Positions 47,691 through 55,780 of a DNA stretch of 64,000 nucleotides are shown here, piece by piece. Under the pieces are notes generated by a model. The model was not told the DNA's origin, ran no database searches, and saw only the letters and a list, made by a program, of their open reading frames with translations. The stretch covers positions 372,001 to 436,000 of the forward strand of contig JAITLK010000003.1 of assembly GCA_031277945.1 (NCBI GenBank), read 5' to 3'. The stretch is from Microbacterium sp. GTDB taxonomy: Bacteria; Actinomycetota; Actinomycetes; Actinomycetales; Microbacteriaceae. Every line of letters starts with the position of its first letter. Position 1 is the first letter of the stretch. The position numbers were made by a program, and so were the translations under genes.

Positions 47691-48284
47691 ATGTCGGTCC
47701 GCCAGAGCCTTCTCGCCATCCTCGATCAGGGGCCGTGCTACGGATACCAACTGCGTTCCGAGTTCGACCGGCGCACCGGTTCGACCTGGCCGCTGAACGT
47801 CGGTCAGATCTACAACACCCTCGAACGTCTGGAGCGGGACGGGCTGGTGCGCCGCGGCGAAGCGGACGACGCAGGCCATGTGTTCTGGGAGATCACCGAC
47901 GCCGGACGCACGGAGGTCGCCGGCTGGCTCTCGTCCCCGGTGGAGCGCGGCAGCGGCACCCGCGATGAGCTCGCCATCAAGCTGGCCGTGGCCGCCACCC
48001 TTCCGGGCGTCGACGTCGCCGCCCTGATCCGGGCGCAACGGGCGGCCACCCTCGCGCAACTCGCGGAACTCACCCGCACCACGTACGCCGGAGCGGCGCC
48101 GGACTCCCCCGAACAGCTGGCATGGTCCCTCGTCGTCGACTCCATGATCTTCCAGGCCGAGGCCGAGGCGCGATGGCTGGATCACACCGAGCAGCGGCTG
48201 CGCCTTCACCCGCAGCACGCACTGGAGCTGGAACTGTCGACCGACCGTCCCCGGCGCGGGCGACCCGCGAAGTCGCGGACCTGA
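47691..48284 (+). CDS. PadR-family transcriptional regulator
   Basis: 197 residues. The N-terminal winged helix has the PadR pattern: SLLAILDQGPCYGYQL, then WPLNVGQIYNTLERLERDGL, then FWEITDAGRTEVAGWL. The C-terminal half is the helical dimerisation domain of the larger (subfamily 1) PadR proteins, ending in a basic tail. ATG 47691 follows a GGAG site. A dyad overlaps its own promoter. Possible targets are the divergent membrane protein or itself. Confidence 0.93.
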   Translation: MSVRQSLLAILDQGPCYGYQLRSEFDRRTGSTWPLNVGQIYNTLERLERDGLVRRGEADDAGHVFWEITDAGRTEVAGWLSSPVERGSGTRDELAIKLAVAATLPGVDVAALIRAQRAATLAQLAELTRTTYAGAAPDSPEQLAWSLVVDSMIFQAEAEARWLDHTEQRLRLHPQHALELELSTDRPRRGRPAKSRT

Positions 48285-48434
48285 CGGCCGCGAGGCCGGT
48301 CCGGATCCGTCACGGGGGCTGATTCCGAAATAAGTTCCCGGTATCTGAGACCTTTCGAGCGTGAGCGGACATACCTCTATGAAGCAGTCCTCATCCGACA
48401 TCAGACGATGACGTATCGAAGGAGCACGGACACG

Positions 48435-48557
48435 ATGCCCAGCAAGGTTCCCCCCACCCTCACCCTGTCGGCCGCCATCGACCCCGCAGCACTCACGCTG
48501 CCGCCGACGGAGCCGATCGACATCACCGAGCTCATCCGCGCCGAGCTCGAACGCTGA
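48435..48557 (+). CDS. Small 40-residue acidic protein (unknown)
   Basis: Forty codons, MPSKVPPTLTLSAAIDPAAL followed by a Pro/Ile/Glu-rich half ending DITELIRAELER. A GAAGGAG site lies ten bases before the ATG. Nearly all third codon positions are G or C, as in the real genes around it. No cysteine, signal peptide or membrane helix. It lies between padR and the helical-module gene on the same strand, after a comparatively AT-rich leader of 150 bases. Function unknown; it could be a regulatory peptide or a precursor. Confidence 0.55.
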   Translation: MPSKVPPTLTLSAAIDPAALTLPPTEPIDITELIRAELER

Positions 48558-48616
48558 ACGCGTCCCGGGCGAGTGCGCGCTGAGCGAACCCGCAGCCCGG
48601 GGCCCTGTCCGCCGCC

Positions 48617-48622
48617 TAGGAT
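48617..48622 (+). promoter_or_regulatory. Putative -10 hexamer (TAGGAT), leaderless start
   Basis: TANNNT hexamer six bases upstream of ATG 48629; no ribosome site in between. Confidence 0.5.
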
Positions 48623-48628
48623 CGACCC

Positions 48629-49942
48629 ATGGCAGGTTTCTGGGGCAAGCGCAGGCGCGAGGAACAGGAAGCTCAGGACGCGGCGGATGCGGATCTCGCC
48701 CGACGCGCGGGAGCGTCCCTGGTGTCCGCGGATGAGCGCATCCGTGTGACCACCGACGAACTGGAGTTCGCTCGCGCCGAGCTCGGTGAGAAGGCGGTCG
48801 GCCCGCTCGCCGAGGCACTCGCCGCCGTGCGCACGCACCTTCGCGAGGCCTATCAGCTCAATCAGCTGAACCATGACGAGATCCCCGACACCGTCGAGGA
48901 GACCCGCACCCGTAACGCACGCATCATCCAGCTCTGCGAGTGGGCGGAATCAGTTCTCGACGAACGGACATCCGCTCTCCAGGACCGCATCGAGCTGGTA
49001 CGCCGTGCGCCGCAGATCCTCGAAGGCGTTCGCCGCGACACCGCCGCGCTCAGCGAGCGCGTCCCCGGTGCCACGGAGGTCATCGCCCGCCTGGAGCTGC
49101 GCTACAACGACGATGCCATGCGTCAGATCCGCAACGGAGCCGACGAGATCGAGAATCTGCTCGCCTTCGCCTCGCACAGCGCCAACGTGTCCGCTCGTCG
49201 GCGTGAGGCCGGTCGCAACGAGGAAGCCAACCTCGCTCTGGAGACCGCGACGGAGGCTGTGCGCCGCGCCACCACCATCCTCGACGGCATCGACGACTTC
49301 GAACTCGAGGCCCTGCGCGCCGAATCCACGCTGGCGGATGTCATCGCCGACTCTCGCGGGGATCTCATCCGCGCCCGGACCGCGCCGCGCTCACCCGCCG
49401 TCACCGCAGCCGCCGCCCAGCTCGACGCCGCGCTTCGAGCGCTCCCCGCACCGGGCTCTCGCACCGATCCCTTCACCGAGCTCTCCGTGCTGCGCGAGGC
49501 GAACAGCGCGCTGGATGATGCCATCGCGAAGGCGGTGGAGCGCGCGGCTCGTCCTGTGCCTCCCGTCGCCACCGTCCGCCATGCCGTGGACGACGCCGAC
49601 CGTCAGCTCGCCGTCGCGCAGAACGTCATCTCGGGACATCGCGGCTGGATCGGCGCAGACGCCCGGACACGTCTGGCGGAGGCCGAGCGGCTGCGCCAGG
49701 ACATCGACCAGCTCATCGAGGCGGAGGACACCCGCGAGCAGGCTCTCATGCTCGCCCGGCGCACCGGCAGCCTGGCCGCTCAGGCGCTGCAGCTCGCGCA
49801 GCGGGACATCGATTCCTCCCGTCCCGACGACCGCTGGGACGGCCCGCGCGGTGGCGGGCGTGGCATGTCCGGCGGCGATATGCTCGGCGGTCTCATCGGC
49901 GGTGCGATCCTCGGCGGAATCATCGGCGACATCTTCGACTGA
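48629..49942 (+). CDS. Coiled-coil protein sharing the helical module of TPM-type proteins
   Basis: 437 residues. A basic start (MAGFWGKRRREEQ) precedes about 370 residues of Ala/Arg/Glu helical sequence, then a short Gly-rich end with MLGGLIGGAILGGIIGDIF. The last 150 residues run parallel to the protein at 3-1025: REANSALDDAIA against DAANTAIDAVIA, ADARTRLAEAERL against STARTRLSQAQQN, and SLAAQALQLAQRD against RLASEALRLAQND. No TPM domain or signal peptide is present, so it is probably cytoplasmic with a membrane-interacting tail. Function unknown. Confidence 0.8.
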   Translation: MAGFWGKRRREEQEAQDAADADLARRAGASLVSADERIRVTTDELEFARAELGEKAVGPLAEALAAVRTHLREAYQLNQLNHDEIPDTVEETRTRNARIIQLCEWAESVLDERTSALQDRIELVRRAPQILEGVRRDTAALSERVPGATEVIARLELRYNDDAMRQIRNGADEIENLLAFASHSANVSARRREAGRNEEANLALETATEAVRRATTILDGIDDFELEALRAESTLADVIADSRGDLIRARTAPRSPAVTAAAAQLDAALRALPAPGSRTDPFTELSVLREANSALDDAIAKAVERAARPVPPVATVRHAVDDADRQLAVAQNVISGHRGWIGADARTRLAEAERLRQDIDQLIEAEDTREQALMLARRTGSLAAQALQLAQRDIDSSRPDDRWDGPRGGGRGMSGGDMLGGLIGGAILGGIIGDIFD

Positions 49943-49960
49943 CGCCGGATCACACACGCC

Positions 49961-49996
49961 GAAGGGGCTGTGCAGCAGATCCTGCACAGCCCCTTC
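49961..49996. terminator. Bidirectional hairpin between the coiled-coil gene and hpf
   Basis: A perfect 15-bp stem (GAAGGGGCTGTGCAG and complement) with a six-base loop between convergent stops. Confidence 0.85.
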
Positions 49997-50007
49997 GTGT
50001 GATGGGA

Positions 50008-50670
50008 TCAGGACGCCTGGGCCGCCACGGCGGGCTGGGCGAGTGTCGTGAGCGAGATCACGCCGTAGTCCCAGCCCTTACGGCGGTAGACGACGGACGG
50101 ATGGTCGGTGCGAGCGTCCACGAAGAGGAAGAAGTCGTGGCCGACGAGTTCCATGCGATCCACCGCATCCTCCACGCTCATCCACTCCGCATCGAACCGC
50201 TTCGTGCGGATGACGACCGGGGTGTAGTCGGGCTCGTCCTCGTTGCCGGTGATGATCGGAATCTCACCCGTGGCCACGGATCGGAGCACCTCGGCCGAGG
50301 CCGGCTGCAGGTCGATGCCGGTGAGGCCCTCGCCCTTCTGGAAATGCGCGCCGCGCGGATGATCCCGCGCCTCGATGCGCTTGCCCTTCACGCGTCGGAT
50401 CTGCTCGGCGAGCTTGTCCAGCGCGAGATCGAGTGCGACGAACTTATCGGCATCCGTCGCCTCTGCCCGTACGATCGGGCCCTTGCCCACCAGGGTGAGC
50501 TCAACGGTCTCGTCATCCATCCGGCCCTGCTTGTAGGCGTGATGGGTGACCTTCACATCGAGGCGCTGCGCCTTCGGCGCGAGCGTCCCGACGCGGGCGG
50601 CCTTCTCTTCGGCCACCTCGCGAAACCGGTCCGAGATCCCCACGCCGACACCAGCGAAGTTGATTTCCAT
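50008..50670 (-). CDS. hpf: Ribosome hibernation promotion factor, long form
   Basis: 220 residues. N-terminal S30AE domain (EINFAGVGVGISDRFREVAEE at about 2-22, then KVTHHAYKQGRMDDETVELTL) and C-terminal dimerisation domain with VIRTKRFDAEWMSVEDAVDRMELVGHDFFLFVDA (pieces shown), ending in YGVISL. Long HPF dimerises 70S ribosomes in stationary phase or stress. An AAGGAGGT site precedes the ATG, one of the strongest in the window. It lies between secA and lpqB, as in mycobacteria. Confidence 0.95.
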   Translation of the reverse strand: MEINFAGVGVGISDRFREVAEEKAARVGTLAPKAQRLDVKVTHHAYKQGRMDDETVELTLVGKGPIVRAEATDADKFVALDLALDKLAEQIRRVKGKRIEARDHPRGAHFQKGEGLTGIDLQPASAEVLRSVATGEIPIITGNEDEPDYTPVVIRTKRFDAEWMSVEDAVDRMELVGHDFFLFVDARTDHPSVVYRRKGWDYGVISLTTLAQPAVAAQAS

Positions 50671-50757
50671 CTCTGACCTCCTTGTCCGGTCCGCCCACGG
50701 GGCGGGCGGACCCAGCCGCTTAGTTGTCGTCCACCGTAGCCCTCGGACGCCGACATG

Positions 50758-51426
50758 TCACCTGTCATTTGCCGGTGTGTCATCTCGGTCCGCGCTGACA
50801 GCGGTGGCCGCACCGAGAACACGCGCACCGCTCGCGCGAAGAGTCGCGGCCGCGGCGTCCAGTGTTGCGCCGGTGGTGACCACGTCGTCGATGAGCACGA
50901 GCGGACACCCGGGTTTCAGCACGCCGCGCATGGCGAACGCGCCGGCCATGTTGGCGGCCCGATCGCGCCTGCCGAGGGCGCGTTGGTCGGCGACCCGACG
51001 GGAGTGACGCAGCACGCGGAGGACGGGCAGCCCGCCTCGTCGGGCCATGAGCTCCACCGGGTGAAACCCGCGCCGCCGAAAGGACCGCGCCGATGACGGG
51101 ATCGGCACCAGCCCGATCGGCTGCGCGCCGAGGTCGTGCCGTTCGCCTTCCTCAGCGACGAGGGCGTCAACGGCCCGGCGCAGCGCGCCACCCAGCGCGC
51201 GGGCGCACGGCGTCTGACCGGCCTTGTACGCCCGCATCACCGGTGCTGCATCCTCCCAGCGCCAGCTGCTGACCACGGCCGTCCCGCCGGCCGTTCCGCG
51301 CCGCACGACGCCGTCGTGGTCCAGAACGCGGATACAGGCATCGCACAGCGCCGGTCCGTCGCTATCGCAGCGCACGCAGGCCGAGGGGACCACGAGATCG
51401 ATGAGTTCGCTGATCAGTTGTCGCAT
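50758..51426 (-). CDS. ComF-family phosphoribosyltransferase-like protein
   Basis: 222 residues. Near the N-terminus CVRCDSDGPALCDACI is a CxxC...CxxC zinc knuckle; RRGFHPVELMA and RALGRRDRAANMAGAF follow, and the PRPP loop VLIDDVVTTGATLDAA is intact. ComF proteins are linked to DNA uptake in some bacteria, but in actinobacteria the role is unproven. It sits between lpqB and hpf, the conserved actinobacterial position. Confidence 0.92.
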   Translation of the reverse strand: MRQLISELIDLVVPSACVRCDSDGPALCDACIRVLDHDGVVRRGTAGGTAVVSSWRWEDAAPVMRAYKAGQTPCARALGGALRRAVDALVAEEGERHDLGAQPIGLVPIPSSARSFRRRGFHPVELMARRGGLPVLRVLRHSRRVADQRALGRRDRAANMAGAFAMRGVLKPGCPLVLIDDVVTTGATLDAAAATLRASGARVLGAATAVSADRDDTPANDR

Positions 51427-51522
51427 CCGCCCACCGTGTCATCTCTGCACCGGCGCGGACCCCCTGCTGTCACACCTTCGCGCGAATCCGTCGGGCGAAG
51501 GGAGCTGGGGAGGACGGGTTGC

Positions 51523-53220
51523 TCAGCGAATCACCGTCTGCACGTTCGCCAGCACTGTGATGCCGTCGGCGACCTTTTGGAAGACGGAGTTGCGTCGGGA
51601 GTAGAGCGTGCCGTCCGCGCTCAGCAATCTGACGTTCGCTGTTCGGTTCACTCCGGCAAGGTGGGCGGCCCCCTCGGGAGCACGGAAGCCATCGCGAACA
51701 CCGCCGATGGAATCCGACCCGAACCAGGTGTCCGTTCCCTCTCGGCTGAGCACGCCGACGGTGAGGGAGTCCAACCACGCGACATCCAGACCGGTGCCGC
51801 TCAGATCACGCAGGCGCTTGAACTCCCCGAGGCCCGTGGGCTTGCCGTCCGCTCCGCGCAGCACCGGGAACCAGCCGAGGATCGCGGACGAGCCCTCCGT
51901 TCCCAGCACCGCGAGCCGCGTGCCGTCACGGGACACCTGCATCGCCTGCACCGACGTGAGCTCGGTGACGCCGGTGGTCAATGCGATCTCCTGATCCTGC
52001 GGAGAACTGACCTTGAGCGTCGACGGATCGGCGGTGCTCGTCCAGACGAACCCCTCGGGGTCCACGGTGGGTTCGATCAGCCCCGGGCGATTGTCCAGCA
52101 CCACGCGATCGGCGTCATCGGTGTAGCGGTAGACCGTGCCGTCCTGGCCCCGTCCGACCGCGACGGCCGGGGCCGCGGAGGTTCCCGTCCCGCTGATCAG
52201 CACGAGTGCGTTGGGCGAGGTCTCGCGGATGTCGACGGCCAGGAGCTGGCTCGGTGTCTGGCTGTTGCCGCTCACGGTGACGGCGCCGTTGGCCGTGAGC
52301 GCGAAGAGTGTGCTGTCGACGGTTCCCGCATCGACGGTCTGCGGCGCAGGCGACAGCGCCGTCGCCCCGACGCTCATGGTGACCGACGAGGCGCCGAGGC
52401 TGCGCTCGAGCTGCAGTCTCATGAGCCCCAGGGTTCGCGAGTCGTCGGTGGGAAGCTCCGCGAACGAGACCATCGTGGCGCTGTCGGACTGGACCACGGA
52501 GCCGTCCTGGAGCGTCGTGCCATCCGGAACGGCCGTGCGCACGGCGGGGGCGATGTCCGCGCTCGGACCGCGCAGCAGCGCAGCCACCGTGCGTTCGGCC
52601 GCGCCCAGCTTGGGGAAGTACCGCTGATCCGGGACGAGGTAGTGGAACGTGGGATCGAAGAACATGAGGGAAGTGGACTGATAGGAGTCGTAGAAGAGGT
52701 TCGACTCCATCACGATGCCGTCGGGTGCGGAAGTGATGCGCCACTCCCCCGCGTCCGCGCTGCCTGCGGGCTGCTTCTCGAGCTGGAAGGGCAGGACGAT
52801 CGGCTGCGGGGCAGCCTGCCGGTACACCCCCTCCTCATCCACCACCGCGACCGGCTTCACCGTCATGGTGACCGTGCCGTCCTCCGCGACCTCTGAGAGC
52901 TCACGTTCGCTGAAGGAGTCGATCGTGACGCTCTGGTTGGGCTGCCAGGAGACGGTCGGTGCCAGGAACTTCCGCGCTGTCGCGAAGTCACCGCGCGGAC
53001 TGTTCGCGGCCTGAATGAAGTCGCGGACGATCCGGTCGGGATCGGAACCCTTGACCGGATCGGATGCCTGCACCTCGATCTGCTCCTCACCGCCGAGCGG
53101 CTGGTCGAGGACGACGGCCTGCACCGAGGACGACGTGGGCATGGCCCCGCAGCCGGAGAGTACGAGCGCGAGCACGAGCGCCGCGGCGACGCCGCTGCGG
53201 CGACGGATGTTCCCGGTCAT
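51523..53220 (-). CDS. lpqB: Lipoprotein LpqB, MtrAB accessory protein
   Basis: 565 residues. Lipoprotein signal with lipobox LSGC (Cys24), then a GerMN-like sporulation/germination domain region (about 200-320) and a C-terminal beta-propeller-like part typical of LpqB. In mycobacteria it binds the extracellular part of MtrB and tunes MtrA phosphorylation. It overlaps mtrB by four bases, making the mtrA-mtrB-lpqB operon. Confidence 0.94.
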   Translation of the reverse strand: MTGNIRRRSGVAAALVLALVLSGCGAMPTSSSVQAVVLDQPLGGEEQIEVQASDPVKGSDPDRIVRDFIQAANSPRGDFATARKFLAPTVSWQPNQSVTIDSFSERELSEVAEDGTVTMTVKPVAVVDEEGVYRQAAPQPIVLPFQLEKQPAGSADAGEWRITSAPDGIVMESNLFYDSYQSTSLMFFDPTFHYLVPDQRYFPKLGAAERTVAALLRGPSADIAPAVRTAVPDGTTLQDGSVVQSDSATMVSFAELPTDDSRTLGLMRLQLERSLGASSVTMSVGATALSPAPQTVDAGTVDSTLFALTANGAVTVSGNSQTPSQLLAVDIRETSPNALVLISGTGTSAAPAVAVGRGQDGTVYRYTDDADRVVLDNRPGLIEPTVDPEGFVWTSTADPSTLKVSSPQDQEIALTTGVTELTSVQAMQVSRDGTRLAVLGTEGSSAILGWFPVLRGADGKPTGLGEFKRLRDLSGTGLDVAWLDSLTVGVLSREGTDTWFGSDSIGGVRDGFRAPEGAAHLAGVNRTANVRLLSADGTLYSRRNSVFQKVADGITVLANVQTVIR

Positions 53221-54911
53221 GATGAGGGCTCCTCCTGCGCTGTGCTCTTCTTGGCGACGGCACTGGTCAGACCCGCCACGAGGATCGGCTGGGTGATGCC
53301 GAGCTGCTCGAGCGCGGCGCCGGCATCGCTCGGCTCCAGAGGCACCGGAGACAACGTGGAGAGCGTCTCTCCGTCTCGCGGCAGCACGAGGACGAAGTTG
53401 GTGCCCTCACCGGGGCGCGACCATACCTCCAGCGTGCCGTGGTGGAGCTTCGCGTCGCCCAGCGCGATGGACAGCCCGAGGCCCGTTCCCCCGATCGTGC
53501 GCTTCCGGGACGGATCAGCCCGCCAGAACCGGTCAAACACCCGCTCGGCGTCTTCCGGGCTCATCCCGATTCCATAGTCGCGCACGCCGAGGGCGACCAC
53601 GTGCTGATCGCTGTCGACGGTGACCACGACGGGGCGCCCCTCACCGTGCTCGATGGCGTTGCCGAGGAGGTTGCGGACGATCCGCCGAATACGACGGGGA
53701 TCGATGTCGATCGGCGAGTATCCGCCGGGGGCGACCAGGCGAAGATCCGAGCCGCGCTGCTCGGCGAGCTGCTGCATGCCCTCGATGCAGTCCTCGGCGA
53801 GCTGTGCGATGCTCGTCGGCTCGAGTTCCAGCTGCACGGAGCCCGCATCGTATCGGCTGATCTCCAGCAGGTCGGTGAGCAGCACCTCGAATCGCTCCAC
53901 CTGCGTCTGGAGCAGTTCCGCCGACCGCGCCGTGACCGGATCGAAGTCCTCGCGCTGCATGTTGAGCATGTCGGCGGCGAGCTTGATGGTGGTCAACGGC
54001 GTGCGCAGCTCGTGCGAGACGTCCGAGACGAAGCGCTGCTGCACCAATGACAGATCGGCGAGCTCCTTGATCTGAGCCTCCAGGCTGTCGGCCATCGCAT
54101 TGAAGGAGCGGCCGAGAGCTGCGATCTCATCATCACCGCGCACCTGGACGCGAACGCCGAGATCGCCCCCGGCGAAGCGGACGCTGGTGAGCGCGGTCTG
54201 CGCCACGGGAGCGGCGACCTGCCGCACGACGAACCAGGAGATCAGACCCACCACGACGAGCAGCAGCAGGCCGGCGATCCACAGCATGAGCTGGAGGAAT
54301 CCCAGGGTCTGCGATGCGGCGCTGAGGTCGTAGACCAGGTACAGCGCGTAGGCCCCGTACTCGGGGAGGTCCAGCTGGCGTCCGATGATGATCGCGGCCA
54401 CCGGCTGACCGTCCTGGATGATCTGCGTCGACTGCCACCACATGCCGTCGGGCTTGTCCTGCACCTGAGCACGCAGATCCGCGGTGATGATGTCGCGATC
54501 CAGATCTCCCCAGAGCCGGTCCTGCCACACGTTGTCCACCGGCACGTCGGTGTCGATGCGCACCATCGCTCCCTGATCACTCGCGGAGCGTTCGATCAGA
54601 TCCTGATTCATCGTCTGCAGTGTCGAGAGCAGGGTGGAACGCCCGCCCGCGAGGTCGGCGCGGTTGAGCAGATCCTGCGCCGCCTCGGATGAGCGACGGG
54701 CATCGGATGCCACCTGTTCGTAGCGCGAGGTGAACAGATAGTTCTGAATGACGAAGCTCATCACCACGAACGACACCAGCACGGCGATGGCCGTCAGCGA
54801 CACCGCCGTCGCGGTGGTGCGAAACCGCAAGGAGGAGTTCCAGGAACGGCCGATGCGCGCGGCCCAGCCGCGGATGCCGCCTTCCGCCGCGAGGCGTGCC
54901 TCGAGGCTCAT
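53217..54911 (-). CDS. mtrB: Sensor histidine kinase MtrB
   Basis: 564 residues from ATG 54911. Two membrane helices (about 38-60 and 215-237) flank an extracellular sensor region, then HAMP, then FVSDVSHELRTPLTTIKL with the phospho-His near residue 300, an N box LGNAIEHGEGRPVV and a G box GGTGLGLSIALGDAKLHHG. It phosphorylates MtrA, which controls cell division and wall enzymes. An in-frame GTG-type upstream start would overlap mtrA; the chosen ATG leaves a four-base gap. Confidence 0.95.
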   Translation of the reverse strand: MSLEARLAAEGGIRGWAARIGRSWNSSLRFRTTATAVSLTAIAVLVSFVVMSFVIQNYLFTSRYEQVASDARRSSEAAQDLLNRADLAGGRSTLLSTLQTMNQDLIERSASDQGAMVRIDTDVPVDNVWQDRLWGDLDRDIITADLRAQVQDKPDGMWWQSTQIIQDGQPVAAIIIGRQLDLPEYGAYALYLVYDLSAASQTLGFLQLMLWIAGLLLLVVVGLISWFVVRQVAAPVAQTALTSVRFAGGDLGVRVQVRGDDEIAALGRSFNAMADSLEAQIKELADLSLVQQRFVSDVSHELRTPLTTIKLAADMLNMQREDFDPVTARSAELLQTQVERFEVLLTDLLEISRYDAGSVQLELEPTSIAQLAEDCIEGMQQLAEQRGSDLRLVAPGGYSPIDIDPRRIRRIVRNLLGNAIEHGEGRPVVVTVDSDQHVVALGVRDYGIGMSPEDAERVFDRFWRADPSRKRTIGGTGLGLSIALGDAKLHHGTLEVWSRPGEGTNFVLVLPRDGETLSTLSPVPLEPSDAGAALEQLGITQPILVAGLTSAVAKKSTAQEEPSS

Positions 54912-54915
54912 GAGT

Positions 54916-55596
54916 TCATTCCACCGCGCCAGCGCGATAGCCGACGCCACGCACCGTGGTCACGATCCGCGGGTTGTCCGGGTCGAGCTCGACCTTCGCG
55001 CGCAGTCGCTGCACGTGCACGTTCACCAGCCGCGTGTCCGCCTTGTAGTGATAGCCCCACACCTGTTCCAGGAGCATCTCGCGGGAGAACACCTGCTGCG
55101 GCTTGGAGGCCAGCGCGACCAGCAGTTCGAACTCCAGCGGCGTGAGGGCGATCACCTCGTTGGCACGACGCACCTCGTGTGCGGCCACGTCGATGGTGAG
55201 ATCACCGACGCGCAGCACCTCGGAATCTCCCGCCGTGGTCGGACGCAGCCGGGTGCGAATGCGCGCTACCAGCTCCTTCGGGTTGAAGGGCTTGACCATG
55301 TAGTCGTCCGCGCCCGCTTCCAGTCCCGTGACCACGTCCGCTGTGTCGGCGCGTGCCGTCAGCATGATGACGGGGATCCCCGACTCCGTGCGGATGCGGC
55401 GACAGACCTCGATGCCGTCCATCCCGGGAAGCATGAGATCCAGCAGGATCAGGTCCGGCTTCTCATCGCGAAACGCCTGCACCGCTTCGGATCCGTCCGC
55501 GCAGAACACCGTGTCGAAGCCTTCGGTGCGCAGCACGATTCCGATCATCTCCGCGAGCGCGGTGTCGTCATCGACGACGAGGATGCGAGACGTCAT
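54916..55596 (-). CDS. mtrA: Response regulator MtrA
   Basis: 226 residues from ATG 55596. Receiver domain with acidic pocket DDD (9-11), phospho-acceptor Asp53 (LLDLMLPGMDG) and Lys in DYMVKPFNPKELVARIRTRL; OmpR-type winged-helix output with LTPLEFELLVAL, VWGYHYKADTRLVNVHVQRL and a final TVRGVGYRAG. Extremely close in character to mycobacterial MtrA, an essential regulator of replication and wall hydrolases there. First gene of the operon; 184 bases separate it from the divergent membrane-protein gene. Confidence 0.97.
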   Translation of the reverse strand: MTSRILVVDDDTALAEMIGIVLRTEGFDTVFCADGSEAVQAFRDEKPDLILLDLMLPGMDGIEVCRRIRTESGIPVIMLTARADTADVVTGLEAGADDYMVKPFNPKELVARIRTRLRPTTAGDSEVLRVGDLTIDVAAHEVRRANEVIALTPLEFELLVALASKPQQVFSREMLLEQVWGYHYKADTRLVNVHVQRLRAKVELDPDNPRIVTTVRGVGYRAGAVE

Positions 55597-55740
55597 AGCG
55601 ACGGGTGGTCCTTCGTTTCGAGCATGCCGGACGGGTGTCGGCTCAGCTCCAGCGTAATCGACACGCCTGCAGAACGGTGGGAAGCGGCGCAGGATCGGTC
55701 GGTCGCTGCCCCGTGGAGAGATTTCGGGCGTCCCTGCGCA

Positions 55741-55761
55741 TGTGACACGATGGGGGTCACA
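55741..55761. promoter_or_regulatory. Inverted repeat TGTGAC-N9-GTCACA between mtrA and 55781
   Basis: Six-base perfect arms, 20 bases ahead of GTG 55781 in the divergent region. It resembles GntR/CRP-type half sites, but the spacing (N9) is not that of CRP. Possible operator. Confidence 0.35.
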
Positions 55762-55780
55762 CGCATCGAGGGGGCTCACC

